NCBI GenBank assembly: GCA_035906235.1
Contig: JAMIFN010000060.1
Location: forward strand, 1-16,693
Direction: 5' to 3'
Source of the DNA: JAMIFN01 sp035906235
GTDB lineage: Bacteria > Pseudomonadota > Gammaproteobacteria > Burkholderiales > Burkholderiaceae_C
DNA length: 16,693 bases
Shown piece after piece: positions 14,499 to 16,693 of the stretch. A model generated the notes under the pieces. That model saw only the letters and a program-made list of their open reading frames with translations. It ran no database searches and was not told where the DNA came from. Within the stretch, counting starts at the first letter, position 1, and each line of letters starts with the position of its first letter. The position numbers and the translations under genes were made by a program.

Positions 14499-14780
14499 AT
14501 GATTCGTAGCTTTGCCGATAAAGAAACCGAAAGCCTATTTCGCACAGGCAAGTCGCGCAAGCTCCCACCTGACATCCTGCGCCGTGCGGTGTTGCGCTTG
14601 AATCAGCTTGAGCACGCCATGAGCATAGATGACTTGCGCTTTCCGCCAGCTAATCGACTGGAAGCGCTGCACGGCGACAGAAATGGGCAATGGAGCATCC
14701 GCGCCAATAGCCAATGGCGCGTGTGTTTTCGGTTTATGGATGGCGATGTTTTTGATGTCCACATCACGGACTACCACTGA
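14499..14780 (+). CDS. higB: HigB-type toxin (RelE superfamily, plasmid maintenance killer family)
   Basis: This is a 93-residue toxin. MIRSFADKETESLFRTGKSR at the N-terminus, LRFPPANRLEALHGDRNGQW in the middle and the C-terminal QWRVCFRF...DVHITDYH are the standard HigB/GraT pattern. The family cuts mRNA in the ribosome. Length is normal and the gene is intact. The toxin-first order followed by the HigA gene after 12 bases is characteristic of higBA modules. There is no ribosome binding site, and a promoter lies immediately upstream, suggesting leaderless translation. Expected regulation is repression by HigA at the upstream palindrome. Confidence 0.94.
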   Translation: MIRSFADKETESLFRTGKSRKLPPDILRRAVLRLNQLEHAMSIDDLRFPPANRLEALHGDRNGQWSIRANSQWRVCFRFMDGDVFDVHITDYH

Positions 14781-14792
14781 AAGGGTTTTCGC

Positions 14793-15107
14793 ATGAAACA
14801 CACGATAGACCGCACCCACAATGGCTTGCCCCCCATTCACCCTGGCGAATACATTCGCGAAGCGCTGGAAGATTTGGGGCTGACGCAAGCGGCCTTGGCC
14901 AAATCGCTGGGCGTGTCTGCTATGCGCATCTCGCATTTGGTGCGCGAGGAGCGCCCCATTACGGCAGAGATGGCGCTGCGGCTAGGGCAAGCCTTTGGAC
15001 AAAGCCCCCAATACTGGCTGAATCTGCAAGCCGATTACGACCTAAAAATTGCCAGGGCACAGTTCAAAGACAGCTTGCGCGAAATACGCGAGCTGGCGGC
15101 GGTTTGA
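14793..15107 (+). CDS. higA: HigA-type antitoxin (XRE helix-turn-helix)
   Basis: This is a 104-residue antitoxin and repressor. PPIHPGEYIREALEDLGLTQ at about 13-32 leads into the helix-turn-helix (TQAALAKSLGVSAMRISHLV, 31-50), followed by AEMALRLGQAFGQSPQYWLN, all typical of HigA/VapI. The C-terminal helix (residues 80-104) is complete. AAAGGG seven bases before the ATG is a good ribosome binding site, unlike the toxin in front of it, so antitoxin translation should be stronger. It probably binds HigB and represses the shared promoter at 14465-14492. Dispersed repeat copy 4 begins about 40 bases after the stop. Confidence 0.94.
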   Translation: MKHTIDRTHNGLPPIHPGEYIREALEDLGLTQAALAKSLGVSAMRISHLVREERPITAEMALRLGQAFGQSPQYWLNLQADYDLKIARAQFKDSLREIRELAAV

Positions 15108-15147
15108 TATGGGCTTGCTGCCGATAAATCTTCATTTTTAACAGCCA

Positions 15148-15198
15148 AATCTGTATTTCAGGCCGTAAAACCTGCCTGAGTAGCTATTATTTTAATAC
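15148..15198 (+). repeat. Dispersed repeat, copy 4 (right edge of the accessory island)
   Basis: This copy reads CAGGCCGTAAAACCTGCC at 15159-15176 and continues TGAGTAGCTATTATTTTAATA. CAGGC and GCCTG make a five-base stem around the A-rich centre. It ends 17 bases before the transporter start, so any promoter for the transporter must lie within or upstream of the repeat. Confidence 0.82.
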
Positions 15199-15214
15199 CG
15201 ATACTGATGCCATC

Positions 15215-16537
15215 ATGAGCCAGACCACCACCCCAAAAAACTCGCCCGCCAAGGTATTAACCGCATCCTTGATAGGCACGGCGATTGAGTTTTACGACTA
15301 TTACATCTACGCGGCGGCGGCGGTGCTGGTGTTTAATACGCAGTTTTTCTCGGGCGAGAGCAGCCACACCGCCATGCTGTTGTCGCTATCGACCCTGGCC
15401 TTGGCTTTTTTGGCGCGGCCTTTTGGTTCGGCCTTATTCGGCCACTTTGGCGACAAAATCGGGCGCAAGCGCACCCTGGTGGCTTCGCTTTTGACCATGG
15501 GCGTTTCCACCGTAGCGATAGGCTTATTGCCCACCTACGCACAAATTGGCGTAGCTGCGCCCCTGCTGCTGTGTTTATGCCGCATAGGGCAAGGCATAGG
15601 TTTGGGCGGTGAATGGGGCGGGGCGGCGCTAGTGGCAACCGAAAACGCGCCTGCGGGCAAGCGTGGCTGGTTTGGCAGTTTTCCGCAATTGGGCGCGCCC
15701 ATAGGCTTGTTTATGGCCAATGGCGTGTTTTGGCTGGTTAGCCATTACTTCGGCGCTGAGGCGCTGGTAGCCTGGGCGTGGCGCATTCCATTTTTGCTTT
15801 CGGTCGTGTTGGTAGGCGTGGGGCTGTATGTGCGTTTGAGCCTGCATGAAAGCGCCGTGTTTGAACAAGCCGAGGCCGAGGGCAAAAAACTGCAAGCGCC
15901 CGTTACCACCTTGTTTAAACAGCACAGCGGCAAGGTGCTGCAGGGCATATTCATCATGTCCACCACCTATGTGATTTTTTACCTGATGACGGCTTTTGTG
16001 CAGGTGTATTCCAAAAGCCCAGCCGTCCTCAGCGCCGCCGGGCACCCGCTGGGGCTGGGCATACCAGCCAATACCTTTACGGGCATTTTGCTGGTGGGCG
16101 CTATTGTGTTTGGCGTGTTTATCAGCGTGGCGGGCAAGCTGGCCGATAGCATGGGGCGCAGGCGTTGGCTGCTGCTGAGCACCTGCGCCATCATGGGCTT
16201 TGGCTTGGCCATGCCTGCGCTGCTGGCGGGCGGCGATGCGCAATCCGTCCTCGTTTTTATTCTGATCGGCATGGTGCTGATGGGTTGCACCTTTGGCCCT
16301 ATGGCGGCGTATTTGCCCGAGCTGTTTCCTACCGAGGTGCGCTATTCAGGCGCGTCGCTGGCGTACAACTTGGCGTCTATCGTGGGTGCGTCTATCCCCA
16401 CCATCGTGGCGATTGAAATCAACAGCAACTGGGGGCTGCAAGGCGTGGGCCTTTATCTGGCTGCCAACGGCCTGCTGACCTTGTGGGCGCTGTACACCGC
16501 GCCTGAAACCAAGAATTGGGATTTGGCTAGGGTTTGA
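15215..16537 (+). CDS. MFS transporter, metabolite:H+ symporter (MHS) family
   Basis: This is a 440-residue inner-membrane transporter with 12 predicted membrane helices. The start IGTAIEFYDYYIYAAAA, the loop 2-3 motif GHFGDKIGRKRTL at 76-88, RIGQGIGLGGEWGGA at 123-137, the second-half loop AGKLADSMGRRR at 306-317, and YLPELFPTEVRYSGAS at 366-381 are all marks of the MHS group (ShiA, ProP and KgtP relatives). This group imports organic acids or osmolytes with protons. The substrate cannot be read from sequence; the ShiA/YhjE-like layout suggests a carboxylate. ATG at 15215 starts the conserved text, but no Shine-Dalgarno is visible. It is probably transcribed alone and no terminator was seen after it. 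Confidence 0.93.
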   Translation: MSQTTTPKNSPAKVLTASLIGTAIEFYDYYIYAAAAVLVFNTQFFSGESSHTAMLLSLSTLALAFLARPFGSALFGHFGDKIGRKRTLVASLLTMGVSTVAIGLLPTYAQIGVAAPLLLCLCRIGQGIGLGGEWGGAALVATENAPAGKRGWFGSFPQLGAPIGLFMANGVFWLVSHYFGAEALVAWAWRIPFLLSVVLVGVGLYVRLSLHESAVFEQAEAEGKKLQAPVTTLFKQHSGKVLQGIFIMSTTYVIFYLMTAFVQVYSKSPAVLSAAGHPLGLGIPANTFTGILLVGAIVFGVFISVAGKLADSMGRRRWLLLSTCAIMGFGLAMPALLAGGDAQSVLVFILIGMVLMGCTFGPMAAYLPELFPTEVRYSGASLAYNLASIVGASIPTIVAIEINSNWGLQGVGLYLAANGLLTLWALYTAPETKNWDLARV

Positions 16538-16693
16538 TAATGAAACCTTGAAGTCCGCCTCTCAAAGCTCCTCATTACCACGGTAGCTAACTTGATCCCA
16601 GTCCCGCAGGCTCCGACTGTAAGCCACCTCTTGTGCCATTTACTCAATACCCCTTCAGGTTTAGGTTTGGCTCTCCCTCTCACAAAAACTCAA
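16538..16693. other. Non-coding tail after the transporter
   Basis: No supported gene, hairpin terminator or known repeat was seen. Base composition is less GC-rich than the genes to the left. A 25-codon minus-strand frame (16639 to 16562, MAQEVAYSRSLRDWDQVSY...) has a start and stop but no recognisable family. The stretch could be the edge of a mobile or multi-copy element beginning just after the transporter stop, but nothing here proves it. Confidence 0.35.

Noticed and set aside
12888..15198. Possible CRISPR array or tandem repeat array formed by the repeat copies
   Set aside because: Copies are kilobases apart with genes between them; there is no regular spacing or spacer structure.
16453..16683. 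76-codon minus-strand frame overlapping the transporter 3' end
   Set aside because: It is antisense to the conserved transporter C-terminus over a third of its length and shows no domain; treated as chance.

Overview
The window reads as a chromosomal segment of a betaproteobacterium, most likely order Burkholderiales and probably family Comamonadaceae. The basis is the divergent glnE / yhdP / nitrilase block, the style of the TtcA, phosphoglycerate kinase and MHS transporter proteins, the moderately high GC, and short interspersed elements of a kind I associate with that family. This is inference from gene content and remembered family resemblance; no search was run.

Layout. (1) 1-5643: the 5' end of glnE (minus strand, cut by the window edge), divergent from a very long yhdP-type AsmA-like envelope gene, followed by a Nit-type carbon-nitrogen hydrolase. 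(2) 5814-8266: a tight minus-strand operon read ttcA, histidine phosphatase, then ElyC/YdcF-like membrane protein. (3) 8267-8669: a 400-base divergent intergenic region filled with several unrelated repeat or hairpin elements, leaving little unique DNA before pgk. (4) 8670-9866: pgk, closed by a strong bidirectional terminator shared with the convergent next operon. (5) 9932-12773: a minus-strand two-gene operon, a small MerR-type regulator and a 784-residue VIT + von Willebrand A protein, with a long perfect inverted repeat at its promoter. (6) 12888-15198: a small accessory island holding remnants of type III restriction/helicase-like genes, a ParD-like/RelE-ParE toxin-antitoxin pair, an unidentified gene end, and a HigBA pair, with a dispersed repeat at each end. 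(7) 15215-16537: an MHS-family MFS transporter, then about 155 bases of non-coding tail.

The main unlisted structure is a dispersed repeat with a strongly conserved core (AAAACCTGCCTGAGTAGC and close variants). It occurs four times between genes, all in the same orientation, near 5750, 8410, 12910 and 15170. A fifth, reverse-oriented copy lies inside the yhdP reading frame near 2030 and is translated. Two of the intergenic copies bracket the toxin-antitoxin / dead restriction island. Within the island, a restriction/helicase-type gene survives only as its N-terminal ~100 codons joined out of frame to its C-terminal ~100 codons. A second, diverged fragment of the same kind of N-terminus sits directly after the first toxin gene. 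The island therefore looks like a decayed defence locus in which addiction modules persist.

The most interesting intact unit of unknown function is the MerR + VIT/VWA operon. Its promoter carries a 12-base perfect inverted repeat with a 17-base spacer, and the ribosome binding site of the VIT/VWA gene lies inside a small hairpin.
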